From: RGIG4608 sp051867875
GTDB taxonomy: Bacteria; Bacillota; Clostridia; Oscillospirales; CAG-272
Length of the DNA stretch: 64,000 nucleotides
Assembly (NCBI GenBank): GCA_051867875.1
Contig: JBJDZG010000004.1
Coordinates: forward strand, 1 to 64,000
Direction: 5' to 3'
The notes under the pieces were generated by a model that saw nothing but the letters and a program-made list of their open reading frames with translations, was not told the origin of the DNA and ran no database searches. Both the position numbers and the translations under genes were made by a program. Of the stretch, positions 34,721 through 44,671 are shown in pieces (within the stretch, counting starts at the first letter, position 1; the number at the start of each line of letters is the position of its first letter).

Positions 34721-35076
34721 GTAATCGCGTCTGTAAGCCGGGTTCTGTCTTAAACGGTCATCTATCTTCGCACGCCGTCGCCGACGTGCTTCAAGCTTAC
34801 GCCTGTGCCACCCCGCAGATATGTGTCGGGCAAACATCTGCTCACGGTGTTGCTTCGAGTAGGGTTTACAGCGGATCTATGTTACCATAGAAACGGGTGA
34901 GCTCTTACCTCGCCTTTCCATCCTTACCTCGCTTGCGCGGGGCGGTCTATTTCTGTTGCACTTTCCCGGTAGTCGCCTACGGCTGACGTTATCAGCTACT
35001 CTGCCCTGTGAAGCCCGGACTTTCCTCGCGATAACACCTTTCGGCAACATATCGCGCGACCGTTCGGCGCGGTTAC
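34721..35076 (-). ncRNA. rnpB: RNase P RNA
   Basis: About 356 nt; catalytic RNA that matures tRNA 5' ends. The minus strand has the universal GAGGAAAGTCCGGGCTTC core element (near 35010-35030) and the 3' core ACCCGGCTTACAGACG. Helix P1 pairs the 5' GTAACCGCG (35068-35076) with the 3' CGCGATTAC (34721-34729), one mismatch, which sets the ends. It fills the gap between rnfB and thiT. Confidence 0.95.
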
Positions 35077-35084
35077 ATTTAATG

Positions 35085-35113
35085 ATTATAATATAAATGT
35101 GTCAAAAAGTCAA
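35085..35113 (-). promoter_or_regulatory. Promoter of rnpB, overlapping the thiT stop
   Basis: Minus strand: -35 TTGACT (35108-35113), 17-bp spacer, -10 TATAAT (35085-35090), with the RNA start about 8 nt later. The -35 overlaps the thiT stop codon at 35110-35112. Confidence 0.78.
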
Positions 35114-35775
35114 GCGAAAATTTCGTCTTTTACCTTAATTTGAGGAATACGCACCATAAAGCACGCAACTACGGCGGTAATTATGATTTCGGGAATCATA
35201 TAAAGACCGTTGTAGATAATGGAATATACTATGGAGAGCGAAGCGCCGGAAAGGGCGTCAACTATTGCCTGTCCCCAAGCGGGAAAGCCGTCCTGTGTAA
35301 AGAACCATTCAGCCCAAGTTCCGAAGAATATAGCGCCCGAGATGATATGTGCTATGTATCTGAGGGAAATTGCGACGATACTGCCAAGGCAGAGCGCCTT
35401 ACCCTTGCTGAGTTTTTTGCGGAAGATACCGCCGAAACCGAGCACTGTGTATGCGATAACGTAGTCGATAAGGCAAACTATTATCGCTCTGTACCAAATC
35501 ATCTGTGAGTCGCCCGGAAGGAAGAATGAGCTTACCGTATTAAAGCCGAGAAGCATCTGCATAATTGAATATACGAATGCTGTGAGCAAGCCCCATTTCG
35601 TGCCGTACATATAGGCTACGATGATAATGGGAAGCATACTTGCAACGGTAAATCCGCCGCCGAAGGGCAGATTGAGGAAAGGTAGTGCCGCACAAACAGC
35701 GGCTATTGAGATTGCAAATGCGACCATTACTGCACTGACTGTGAGCGCTTCGGTCCTGTTTTTGTTTTCTTTCAT
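35110..35775 (-). CDS. thiT: Thiamine ECF transporter S component ThiT
   Basis: 221 residues, six hydrophobic helices. The fold and the FGGGFTVASMLPI and WAEWFF segments (conserved Trp residues that stack thiamine) fit ThiT. It would dock with the EcfA1A2T motor encoded near 5-7 kb. The TPP riboswitch in its leader directly supports a thiamine role. AGGAGG lies 10 nt before the ATG. The 3' end holds the rnpB promoter. Confidence 0.92.
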   Translation of the reverse strand: MKENKNRTEALTVSAVMVAFAISIAAVCAALPFLNLPFGGGFTVASMLPIIIVAYMYGTKWGLLTAFVYSIMQMLLGFNTVSSFFLPGDSQMIWYRAIIVCLIDYVIAYTVLGFGGIFRKKLSKGKALCLGSIVAISLRYIAHIISGAIFFGTWAEWFFTQDGFPAWGQAIVDALSGASLSIVYSIIYNGLYMIPEIIITAVVACFMVRIPQIKVKDEIFA

Positions 35776-35792
35776 AACGAGAAAACCTCCTG

Positions 35793-35830
35793 TAAAAAAA
35801 ATTCAACCACACGCAAAGGCCGTGTGGTTA
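35793..35830 (-). terminator. Riboswitch-controlled terminator upstream of thiT
   Basis: Minus strand AACCACACG, loop GCCTTTG, CGTGTGGTT, then an almost pure T-run. It lies between the TPP aptamer and the thiT SD and should form when TPP is bound. Confidence 0.85.
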
Positions 35831-35847
35831 AATTTTTCGAGATTTAT

Positions 35848-35935
35848 CTCTTGTACTTCCTACGCCGGCATTATCCGTATCAGGTTAAGGGTTTGGAGCG
35901 AAGCTCCATCTCAGCAAAAAGCACCCCTGACTTTA
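35848..35935 (-). promoter_or_regulatory. TPP riboswitch (THI element)
   Basis: The minus strand shows the conserved elements in order: GGGGTGC, GCTGAGATGG, ACCCTTAACCTGAT, GGATAATGCCGGCGTAGGAA. TPP binding is expected to shut off thiT through the downstream terminator. Confidence 0.95.
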
Positions 35936-35953
35936 TTATGTGGTTGTGAGATA

Positions 35954-35982
35954 AATATAGCATATTTTTGTCGATTTGTCAA
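35954..35982 (-). promoter_or_regulatory. Promoter of thiT
   Basis: Minus strand: -35 TTGACA (35977-35982), 17-bp spacer, -10 TATATT (35954-35959), about 20 nt before the TPP aptamer. Confidence 0.75.
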
Positions 35983-36008
35983 TACGAATGCGACAAAGTT
36001 TTGCATTT

Positions 36009-39000
36009 TTACGCCGAAGGCGTCTTTTTGCTCTTTTGCTCTGCTTCGAGGTAGCTCAGGAGTACCTTGTTCAGTTCCCTTAACTGCTGTGCGGACTTTG
36101 AGGGACGCACGCTGATATAGGGCTTTGAGGAAAGAATTATCTTCATCTTTCCGTCGAAGTTTTCTTCGACCTCGGACCATATCTCAATGTCGATATGCGA
36201 GGGCGTGATGCGGAACTCATTTCCCTCCTGCGTTATGCTCGTAATCTTACATTTGAGCGCGTTCGCGCGGATAAGTGCTATCATAAGCAGATTTTCTACG
36301 GGCTTCGGCATATCGCCGTAACGGTCGGTTATCTCGTCTGCGATATCCATTCGGTCGTACTCGTTTTCAATAAGGGCTATTCTCTTATACAATCCCATTC
36401 TCTGCGAGGAGAACGAAACGTATTTTTCGGGGATAAATGCGTTAAACGCGACGTTCACCGTACATTCGGGAACTTCCTCTACTGTCTCGCCCTTTTCTTC
36501 GAGCACCGCTTCGTTTAACAGTTTGATATATAGGTCGTAGCCTACGGCATTGAGGTGTCCGTGCTGTTCCGCGCCGAGCATATTACCCGCTCCTCGCAGT
36601 TCAAGGTCGCGCATGGCAATCTTAAAGCCTGCGCCGAACTCCGCGTATTCTCTTACCGCTTCAAGTCGCTTCTGGGCTATTTCCGTGAGTGCCATATCCT
36701 TGGGATAGGTGAAATAAGCGTACGCACGGCGAGAGGAACGGCCTACGCGTCCTCTTATCTGGTGGAGCTGGGAGAGTCCGAGTCTGTGCGCGTTGTCAAC
36801 GATTAACGTATTCGCATTGGGAATATCAATTCCCGTTTCGATTATCGTCGTGCTCACGAGAATATCAATTTCACCGCAGAGCATCGCGTTCCAAATATCT
36901 TCAAGCTCCTCCTTTTCCATCTTGCCATGTGCGACGGTTATCTTTGCGTCGGGGAAGCTCTTTTGAAGCCTTGCCGCGACGGCGTGGATACTTTCGACAA
37001 AATTGTGCATATAAAATACTTGACCGCCCCGGCGAAGCTCGCGCCTTATCGCCTCGTTTATAATGAGGTCGTCGTCCTCAAGCACGTATGTCTGTACGGG
37101 TATTCTGTCAATTGGTGCTTCGTCGAGCACGGAAATGTCGCGCAAACCGCCCATTGCCATATTCAGAGTTCTCGGAATAGGAGTTGCGGAAAGGCTTAAT
37201 ACGTCGATGTTTCCGCTGATTTTTTTGAGCTTTTCCTTTTGCGCCACGCCGAATCTCTGCTCCTCATCAACAATGAGGAGCCCGAGATTGTTAAATTCAA
37301 TATCATTTGAAATTATTCGGTGCGTGCCGATAAGAATATCTATCTCTCCGCGTTTGAGCCTTCGCTTTGTAACTCCCTGCTGTTTAGCGGTTTTGAAACG
37401 GGATATCATATCGACGTTTACGCCGAATGCTCTGAAACGGCTTAACGCCGTCTGGTAGTGTTGGAGCGCGAGAATTGTGGTCGGAACTAAAATCGCTACT
37501 TGCTTACCGCCCATGACTGCCTTATACGCGGCGCGGAATGCCACCTCGGTTTTTCCGAAGCCGACGTCGCCGCAGAGCAGTCTGTCCATGGGCATCGGTT
37601 GCATCATATCGTTTTTTATATCGTTTATCGCTTCAAGCTGAGCATCTGTTTCGTCGTATTCAAACGCCGCCTCGAAATCGCGCTGAAAATCGTCGTCGCG
37701 CGGGAAGGCGTATCCGCTCGTTCTCATTCTGCGAGCATAGAGCTCGATAAGCTCCTTTGCCATATCCTTGACCGCCGCCTTGGCACGGGCCTTGGTCTTG
37801 CCCCACTCCGCACCGCCGAAGCGCGAGAGCTTTATCAGACCGTCGTCGGAGTGAGCGCCGATATATTTCGACACCTTATCGAGCTTTTCAACGGGCAAAA
37901 ACAGTTTATCGCTTCCCGCATACTGAATTGTGATATAATCGTGCCCTATGCCGTCCGTTACGAGATTTTCAATACCCGAATAGCGCCCGATACCGTAAGC
38001 CTCATGGACTACGTAATCTCCGACTTCGAGGTCGTTATAGGAAAAGATCGTCTGCGTGTCCCTCTTCTTGTTTTTGCGTTTCAGGTTCTTTGAAACGGAG
38101 TTTATACCGCCGCCTCTCCCCTCTCTATCCGTGGAGAGCACGGCAATACGTGCGCCCGAGAGTTCATAACCGCGGAACTGATGCTTATGGAAAACGCCTA
38201 TACCCCTGCCGTCAAAATCATCTTCCGAAGATACGTCAAAGCCGCGCTCGCGGATAAGACCGCAGATATTCTTTGCAAACATCTCGTTTTCGCACAGCAC
38301 CGCAACGGCAAATCCGCTACTTATATACTGCTCGATATCTTCAAGGAGCAAATCTGTTTTTTCGTCGTAGGAAACGGTCTGCTTGCTTCGGAAGTGGAAA
38401 AATCCACTCGTGTTCTTCCCCGAAAGTCCTTGGGTTATGGAGTCGGTGTGGAGCGTTACGTTTCTGTCGCAGAAGAGCTCGTATTGCACGGCGGGCTTTG
38501 AATAGTCCGTATATTTCGGCGCTATCGTACCCGCTGTGAGCAATTCCTCAATTAGCTGATTCTGATGCCACTCCGCACCCTTGATTCTTTCCTTAATGGC
38601 GTTCGTGCCCTTTAAGAGAACGCAGGTGCGTTCGTCGAAATAGTCAAAAAGTGAGCATCTTTCGGGGTACACTAGGGTGATATATTTGTCAATAAATTTA
38701 AGGCTTCCGCCCTCGCCGTTCAGCCCGTCGATAGTGGTTATCTCGCCCGTCATCTCAACGAAGGCATCGGGGTCCTTGCAAGTTTTTAATTGTGTACTGA
38801 CTGCCTCGCGGACCTTTGCTATGCTCTGCGCATCGGTGAGAATTTCACGCGCAGGGGGGAACTCGATACACTCGACTCTGTCCACCATTCTCTGTGTGTC
38901 CACGGAGAAAAGTCCCATTCTGTCTATTTCGTTTCCGAAAAATTCAATTCTCACAGGCAAATCCGCTCTTATACGCTCGCCGTTTTCATCAATATAGAAG

Positions 39001-39584
39001 CCGCCGGGTGCGAAAATATCCACGATACCGCCGCGAATGGCGTACTGTCCCGAGCCGTCAACCATATCAACGCAGGTATAGCCCGAGAGGGTGAGACGCT
39101 TTGCAAGCTCTCGCGGAGTGGTTACGGTATCCATATCGATTTTAATAATTCCGTCCAGCAGACGCTTTGGCGGAATGGTATACGAGAGCGCGGCGTCGGG
39201 CGTAGTGATTACCGCGTCAAGCTCGCCGTAAAGTATTTCGAAAAGCACTTTAAGCCTCTCATGCTCATACTCATGGGAGGCGGTAATATTATAAAAATTG
39301 AGGTCGCGCGAAAGGTAGAAGCCCGCGGAAAATCCAAACGAGGAAAGGAGCTTTTGAAGTCTTAAACACTCCTTTTCCTCGGGACAAAGAATAAAAACGG
39401 GCATTTTACCGCGCTGTATTTTAGTGTCCTCGATAAGCGAGATATAACATGCGTCGCTTGCGCCGTCGGAAAGTCCGCTTATCGCTATCGGATAAGGCTT
39501 ATGAGTCTTAAACTCCTTTTCGACGGCGGAAATCAGCTGTTTATATTCAGCGTCGAGCCTTATTGCATCGGTAATAAAATTCAT
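36009..39584 (-). CDS. mfd: Transcription-repair coupling factor Mfd
   Basis: 1191 residues. It removes RNA polymerase stalled at DNA lesions and recruits UvrA. An N-terminal UvrB-homology region (domains 1-3), the RNA polymerase-interacting domain (CarD-like, YIGRYSGIE-type), and the RecG-like translocase modules (Walker A GDVGFGKTE, DEEQ box, TRG motif region) are followed by a C-terminal regulatory domain. CGGAG is 7 nt before the ATG. It follows pth by 12 nt and ends the pyrH-to-mfd cluster. A GACGCC hairpin near the stop has no T-run on this strand. Confidence 0.97.
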   Translation of the reverse strand: MNFITDAIRLDAEYKQLISAVEKEFKTHKPYPIAISGLSDGASDACYISLIEDTKIQRGKMPVFILCPEEKECLRLQKLLSSFGFSAGFYLSRDLNFYNITASHEYEHERLKVLFEILYGELDAVITTPDAALSYTIPPKRLLDGIIKIDMDTVTTPRELAKRLTLSGYTCVDMVDGSGQYAIRGGIVDIFAPGGFYIDENGERIRADLPVRIEFFGNEIDRMGLFSVDTQRMVDRVECIEFPPAREILTDAQSIAKVREAVSTQLKTCKDPDAFVEMTGEITTIDGLNGEGGSLKFIDKYITLVYPERCSLFDYFDERTCVLLKGTNAIKERIKGAEWHQNQLIEELLTAGTIAPKYTDYSKPAVQYELFCDRNVTLHTDSITQGLSGKNTSGFFHFRSKQTVSYDEKTDLLLEDIEQYISSGFAVAVLCENEMFAKNICGLIRERGFDVSSEDDFDGRGIGVFHKHQFRGYELSGARIAVLSTDREGRGGGINSVSKNLKRKNKKRDTQTIFSYNDLEVGDYVVHEAYGIGRYSGIENLVTDGIGHDYITIQYAGSDKLFLPVEKLDKVSKYIGAHSDDGLIKLSRFGGAEWGKTKARAKAAVKDMAKELIELYARRMRTSGYAFPRDDDFQRDFEAAFEYDETDAQLEAINDIKNDMMQPMPMDRLLCGDVGFGKTEVAFRAAYKAVMGGKQVAILVPTTILALQHYQTALSRFRAFGVNVDMISRFKTAKQQGVTKRRLKRGEIDILIGTHRIISNDIEFNNLGLLIVDEEQRFGVAQKEKLKKISGNIDVLSLSATPIPRTLNMAMGGLRDISVLDEAPIDRIPVQTYVLEDDDLIINEAIRRELRRGGQVFYMHNFVESIHAVAARLQKSFPDAKITVAHGKMEKEELEDIWNAMLCGEIDILVSTTIIETGIDIPNANTLIVDNAHRLGLSQLHQIRGRVGRSSRRAYAYFTYPKDMALTEIAQKRLEAVREYAEFGAGFKIAMRDLELRGAGNMLGAEQHGHLNAVGYDLYIKLLNEAVLEEKGETVEEVPECTVNVAFNAFIPEKYVSFSSQRMGLYKRIALIENEYDRMDIADEITDRYGDMPKPVENLLMIALIRANALKCKITSITQEGNEFRITPSHIDIEIWSEVEENFDGKMKIILSSKPYISVRPSKSAQQLRELNKVLLSYLEAEQKSKKTPSA

Positions 39585-39596
39585 ATTTTTACTCCG

Positions 39597-40229
39597 TCAA
39601 TTTTTCTTGTTGCATATCTGCATAGCGTCGTCAACCGATGACGAAAGGATTTTTTCAAGTCCCTCGCAAACGGTGGGCAGAGTGCTTTCAAGTGTTTTGA
39701 GTTCGCTATCCGAAAACTCGGAGAGCACCCAGCTTGCAAGGTCATAATCGGGGTGTGGCTTCTCGCCGACGCCTATCTTTATTCTCGGAAAGGTCTGAGT
39801 TCCGAGATGCTCGATTATGCTCTTTATTCCGTTGTGCCCCCCTGCACTTCCGTCACGGCGCACGCGGAGTCTGCCGACAGGAAGGCTTATGTCGTCATAG
39901 ATAACTATGAGGTTGTCTGGGCTTATCTTATAAAAATCAAGAACCGCGCGCACACATTCGCCCGAAAGGTTCATAAAGGTTTGCGGCTTTACGAGAATTA
40001 CCCGCTTGCCCGCTATATTTGCCTCGCCGAGGAGTCCTTTATGAGAGGAACGGTTTACCGTTGCCCCGTATTTTCGGCATATACAGTCTATCGCAAGAAA
40101 GCCTGCATTATGCCTCGTATGCAAATACTCTGCACCGGGATTGCCGAGTCCCACGACGACGTGGGAAATCGGCTCTCTCGATGCGTTTTCAGTTGATATT
40201 TTCTTAAAAAGTTCAAATATATCAGCCAT
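39597..40229 (-). CDS. pth: Peptidyl-tRNA hydrolase
   Basis: 210 residues. It frees tRNA from peptidyl-tRNA that drops off ribosomes. Catalytic His40 is in HTRHNAGF (E. coli H20), the GLGNPG element precedes it, and the VIYDD segment carries the catalytic Asp. About 20 residues precede the core. GGAG is 5 nt upstream of the ATG. It lies between polC (21 nt upstream) and mfd. Confidence 0.96.
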   Translation of the reverse strand: MADIFELFKKISTENASREPISHVVVGLGNPGAEYLHTRHNAGFLAIDCICRKYGATVNRSSHKGLLGEANIAGKRVILVKPQTFMNLSGECVRAVLDFYKISPDNLIVIYDDISLPVGRLRVRRDGSAGGHNGIKSIIEHLGTQTFPRIKIGVGEKPHPDYDLASWVLSEFSDSELKTLESTLPTVCEGLEKILSSSVDDAMQICNKKN

Positions 40230-40250
40230 TTTTACTCCTTAATAGAATAA

Positions 40251-43200
40251 TTAAAAGAATGACATCTGGTCGGTGTCGTTCATGCCGTCAAGCACGCCGT
40301 TTTTGCGCAAAATGTCGATAACAGAGCCCGAGAGCTTTGCTCTTATCTGCAAATCCTCGATAGAGAAAAATTCCTCTTCGTTGCGCGCTTCGATGATATT
40401 CTGCGCGGCATTTTCACCGAGTCCCGAAAGGGACGAGAACGGAAGCCTTATTCCGTTATTTTCGGGCAGGAACGCCTTGTGGTCGGATTTTTTTAGGTTG
40501 ATGGGCAAAAATTTTATTCCTCTTGCGTAGCACTCGTTTACGAGCTGAAGGCCCGCGATACTTGCCTGCTCCTTTTGAGAGGCGTCCTTGCCGAGCTTTT
40601 CAATTCTCTCTATCTCCGCACGGACTCCGCCCTTGCCGCGCATTACTATCTCCGCGTCAAGTCCGACGGAGGAAACCGTGAACATGGCGGCGTAGAACAC
40701 TATGGGCATATGTACCTTGTACCAGCCTACGCGTATTGCGGACATAACGTACGCCGACGCGTGCGCCTTCGGGAACATATATTTGATTTTCTTACACGAG
40801 CCTATGTACCAATCGGGAACGCCAGCCTCGACCATCGCCGCTTCCCATTCGGGTTTAAGTCCTTTACCCTTTCTTACCGACTCCATTATCTTGAACGAAA
40901 GCGCACTTTCAACGCCGTAAGCAATAAGGTCGTTCATAATATTATCTCGACATCCGATAACCTTGGAAATGTCACATATACCCTCGTTGATAAGGTCCTG
41001 TGCGTTGCCCGTCCATACGTCCGTGCCGTGCGAAAGTCCCGAAATCTGAAGCAAATCCGCAAAGGAGCGCGGCTTTGCTTCCTCAACCATCTTCATAACG
41101 AAGCGCGTTCCAAACTCCGGCAAACCGTAAGTTCCTATCTTCGCGCCTCCGATGTCCTCGGGAGTAATTCCAAGGGGCTCGGTTGACAAAAATAGCTTGT
41201 AAACCTCGGGGTCGTTCATTGGAACGTCCATAACGCTCGTATTTGAAAATCTTTCAAGCCATTTATATTTTGTCGGAATATCGTGTCCGAGCTCATCAAG
41301 CTTTAAGAGTGTGTCATGCAGATACTCGAATGTGAAATGCGTGGTAACTATATTTGAATTTGCATCTTCCGCAGGGTGCTGAACGGGGCAGAAATCGTAT
41401 ATTTCCATTTCCTTGGGCACGACGACGATACCGCCGGGGTGCTGACCCGTCGTACGCTTAACGCCGACGCACTTTGATACGAGTCTGTTCATCTCGGCAC
41501 GCGGAAGGCTTATTCCCTTTTCTTCAAGATATTTGAGAACGAAGCCGTAAGCGGTCTTTTCGGCAACACCGCCGATAGTACCGGCACGGAAAACGTTTTC
41601 CGCACCGAAGAGCTCCTCGGTATATTTATGTACTTTTCCCTGCACCTCGCCAGAGAAGTTGAGGTCGATATCGGGAGATTTTTCACCGTAGAAGCCAAGG
41701 AAGGTTTCAAACGGTATGTCGTGTCCGTCCGCCTTGTACTTAGCACCGCAGACGGGGCAGTTTTTGTCGGGCAAGTCAAAGCCCGAGCCGACCTCGCCGT
41801 TCATAAAGAACTCGCTGTGCTTACACGACGGACAGTAGTAGTGAGGTTTAAGTGGGTTAACCTCGGAAATTCCCGCGCATGAAGCAACGAAGGACGAGCC
41901 TACCGAGCCGCGCGAGCCTACGAGATAACCGTTATCCTCACTGTATTTAACGAGCTTTTGAGCGATGATATAAAGCACCGCAAAGCCGTTTTTGATAATG
42001 GACGAAAGCTCCTTGTCAAGTCTTTCCTTGACGTATGGGGGCAAAGGTGAACCGTACTTCGACTCCGCGTTTTCGTAGCAAATTCGCTGAAGGTCCTCTT
42101 CCGCCCCCTCGATTTTGGGCGTAAACGTGCCCCTGGGGAACGGTCTTATATCGTCATCTATCATATCGGCGATAAGGTTGGTATTCTTAACTACAACCTC
42201 ATAAGCCTTCTCCTTACCGAGATATGAAAATTCTTCGAGCATTTCTTCGGTTGTACGAAGATACAGAGGGCAATCCTTGTCCGCGTCCTTAAAGCGCATT
42301 CCCGCAAGAAGCACCTTTCTTCCTATTTCATCGTCAGCGTTGAGATAGTGAACGTCGCAGGTAGCCACAACGGGCTTTTTATATCTCTCTCCCAGCTCAA
42401 CTATCTGTCTGTTAAGGTCGCGCAAGTCTTCCTCGGAGCCAACTGTTCCGTCATCAATCAAGAACTTATTATTTGAAATGGGCTGAATTTCAAGATAGTC
42501 GTAAAAGTTGACTATATCTCTTATCTCGTCCTCGGTTTTCTTTTCAAGAATGGCGCGGAAAAGCTCTCCCGCCTCGCACGCAGAGCCTATTATAAGTCCC
42601 TCTCTGTGCTTTTCAAGCTCACTTTTGGGGATTCGGGGCACTCTTCTGTAATATTTGAGATAGCTGTACGAAACGAGCTTATACAGATTTTTAAGTCCCT
42701 CCTTGTTCTTGACGAGAATGACCTGATGATAGGGCTTTACCGTCAAGGGATTTGCGTTCTCGCTCATATCTCTTTGAAGGTCGGCAAAGGTCTTTATGTC
42801 GAATTTCTCCATTTTATCGACCATGGCAAAGAAGATATTTGCAAGCATCTCCGCGTCGTCGCAAGCTCTGTGATGATTAAAGTTACCGAGGTCGTAATAC
42901 TTTGCAACGGCGTCGAGCTTGTGGGATTTGAGGTCGGCGTTGAGAAATCTTGAAAGCGTTACGGTATCAAGATAGGGGTTCGCAAAGCGGTAACCGCACT
43001 CTCTTGACGCTTTTCTTATAAAGGAAATATCGAAATTCGCATTGTGGGCGATGAGCAGACGGTCGCCTATAAAATCAAGAAATTCGCGGAGCACGGTATC
43101 TATTTTGTCCGCGCCCTTTACCATACTGTCGTCAATACCCGTAAGCTCGACGATATTTTCGGGAATGGGCACCTCGGGGTCAACAAATTTGTTGAAACGT

Positions 43201-44663
43201 TCAAGCACCTCGCCGTTTTTTATCTTGACCGCACCTATTTCTATAATCTGCGAAGTAAGCACGGAAAGTCCCGTCGTTTCAATATCAAATACTACAAATT
43301 CTTCGGTAAATGCACCGTTATATTCACCGACTACGGCACTCGTTTTGTCGTTTACGAAATATGCTTCCATACCGTAAAGTACCTTCATTCCGAGCTTTTC
43401 GGCGGCGAGCATCGCCATCTGATATCCCTGAACGTTTCCGTGGTCGGTAATGGCAACTGCACGGTGTCCCCAAGCGTGAGCGGTCTTTACCGCAACGTCG
43501 GGGGGCAAGAGGGCGTCCATGGTGGACATCTGTGTATGAAGATGAAGCTCAACTCTCTTTTCGGGAGCGTTGTCTACTCTCTTTATCTCTTTGATTTTTG
43601 CTATATGATTAAAGGTAAAAGTAAGGTCGCGGTCAAGCGTTCCGTCCTTCTTTCTCTCGTGCTTTGCATTCCCGTAGAGCGCGTAGGACGAGCCGTCTTT
43701 GACAGCGTCCGCTATCCTTGCGCTCTCCTCGGTGCTCTTATATGCGCGCACCTCAACGGACGTATTTCCGTCGTAGACGCAGAATGTTGTAGAAACATTG
43801 TTTCCCCGTCTTGTCGGCTCCTGTGTAAAACCGAAAACCTCGCCTATAATGCAAACTCCGCCCGAATGCTTTTCGAGCTCGGCAAGCGCAACGGGATTTA
43901 TATCAAACTCCTCTCCGAGCAGGTATTCGCACTCGGAAACGTCGTATTTTTTAACGCCTATGGAGATAATATTCTCATTTCTCGTGATTATTCCGTCACC
44001 CTCAAAAAGCGTGCTCACGCGCGGCAAATCAACTACCGACGCTTCTTTATTGTCGGCGCTCGAAGCACCGTCGGAGCTCCTGCTCGATACTGCATCGTAT
44101 CTCTTTGACTGCTCTGCGATATCTCTGTCGTGCTTCTTCATCTCATCTCGGAGTTTTTCACGCGCGGCTGTGGTGAGCTTTTCGTCATGGTTAATCTTTA
44201 CGTTATACCTTACGCCGAACTCGGAGAAAATAATATTCTCGATTATTTTGGGCGTATTGGCATTTTGAAGCAGAGTTACACCGCCCGCCTCAAAGGGTAT
44301 CGTAACCGTAATATTATTGCCCGAAATATTGTAATCACAGCCCGAGAAAAATCCTCTTGCAACTGCACCCACTCTCTCCGCTTCAAGCAAAATCTGAGAA
44401 AAATAGTGCTTATCGAAAAGGGACGCGTCGTATTTGGGCATTATCTTCATGTGATTGAGCGCGTAAGCCGCCTTTATCTCGTCCTCAATGCGATATAGCA
44501 GGCTCTTATCAACGAGCCCGTCAAAATGCACCTCAGCCTGCAAAATGCGGTTTGCCTTGTCCGCGAACACCGAAATCTTGTCTGCACGGGAAAGAACGGC
44601 AATTATTTCAGTGCCGTTCGGGTGGTATTTATTGAAAATTTCAAGAAACGACTTCTCAGCCAT
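40251..44663 (-). CDS. polC: DNA polymerase III alpha subunit, PolC type
   Basis: Replicative polymerase of low-GC Gram-positives, 1470 residues. Order: an N-terminal domain, an OB fold, a PHP domain split by an inserted DnaQ-like 3'-5' exonuclease (FDIETTG, HNANFD and HRACDD motifs near 455-605), a zinc motif CPSCKHSE...CPVCGAKY, the palm with DIDLNFSG, and a C-terminal helix-hairpin-helix. The exonuclease motifs look intact, so proofreading is expected. AGAGG precedes the ATG by 4 nt. It follows ispG by 8 nt. Confidence 0.98.
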   Translation of the reverse strand: MAEKSFLEIFNKYHPNGTEIIAVLSRADKISVFADKANRILQAEVHFDGLVDKSLLYRIEDEIKAAYALNHMKIMPKYDASLFDKHYFSQILLEAERVGAVARGFFSGCDYNISGNNITVTIPFEAGGVTLLQNANTPKIIENIIFSEFGVRYNVKINHDEKLTTAAREKLRDEMKKHDRDIAEQSKRYDAVSSRSSDGASSADNKEASVVDLPRVSTLFEGDGIITRNENIISIGVKKYDVSECEYLLGEEFDINPVALAELEKHSGGVCIIGEVFGFTQEPTRRGNNVSTTFCVYDGNTSVEVRAYKSTEESARIADAVKDGSSYALYGNAKHERKKDGTLDRDLTFTFNHIAKIKEIKRVDNAPEKRVELHLHTQMSTMDALLPPDVAVKTAHAWGHRAVAITDHGNVQGYQMAMLAAEKLGMKVLYGMEAYFVNDKTSAVVGEYNGAFTEEFVVFDIETTGLSVLTSQIIEIGAVKIKNGEVLERFNKFVDPEVPIPENIVELTGIDDSMVKGADKIDTVLREFLDFIGDRLLIAHNANFDISFIRKASRECGYRFANPYLDTVTLSRFLNADLKSHKLDAVAKYYDLGNFNHHRACDDAEMLANIFFAMVDKMEKFDIKTFADLQRDMSENANPLTVKPYHQVILVKNKEGLKNLYKLVSYSYLKYYRRVPRIPKSELEKHREGLIIGSACEAGELFRAILEKKTEDEIRDIVNFYDYLEIQPISNNKFLIDDGTVGSEEDLRDLNRQIVELGERYKKPVVATCDVHYLNADDEIGRKVLLAGMRFKDADKDCPLYLRTTEEMLEEFSYLGKEKAYEVVVKNTNLIADMIDDDIRPFPRGTFTPKIEGAEEDLQRICYENAESKYGSPLPPYVKERLDKELSSIIKNGFAVLYIIAQKLVKYSEDNGYLVGSRGSVGSSFVASCAGISEVNPLKPHYYCPSCKHSEFFMNGEVGSGFDLPDKNCPVCGAKYKADGHDIPFETFLGFYGEKSPDIDLNFSGEVQGKVHKYTEELFGAENVFRAGTIGGVAEKTAYGFVLKYLEEKGISLPRAEMNRLVSKCVGVKRTTGQHPGGIVVVPKEMEIYDFCPVQHPAEDANSNIVTTHFTFEYLHDTLLKLDELGHDIPTKYKWLERFSNTSVMDVPMNDPEVYKLFLSTEPLGITPEDIGGAKIGTYGLPEFGTRFVMKMVEEAKPRSFADLLQISGLSHGTDVWTGNAQDLINEGICDISKVIGCRDNIMNDLIAYGVESALSFKIMESVRKGKGLKPEWEAAMVEAGVPDWYIGSCKKIKYMFPKAHASAYVMSAIRVGWYKVHMPIVFYAAMFTVSSVGLDAEIVMRGKGGVRAEIERIEKLGKDASQKEQASIAGLQLVNECYARGIKFLPINLKKSDHKAFLPENNGIRLPFSSLSGLGENAAQNIIEARNEEEFFSIEDLQIRAKLSGSVIDILRKNGVLDGMNDTDQMSFF

Positions 44664-44671
44664 ATCTACCT

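Noticed and set aside
36006..36028. Hairpin at the mfd stop as a terminator
   Set aside because: ACGCC-GAA-GGCGT is followed by A, not T, on the mfd strand; the T-run is on the plus strand, where no gene ends.
43044..44108. Long open frame (about 354 codons) on the plus strand inside polC
   Set aside because: It is antisense to well-conserved polC motifs, has no SD or recognisable domain, and arises from codon bias of the real gene.
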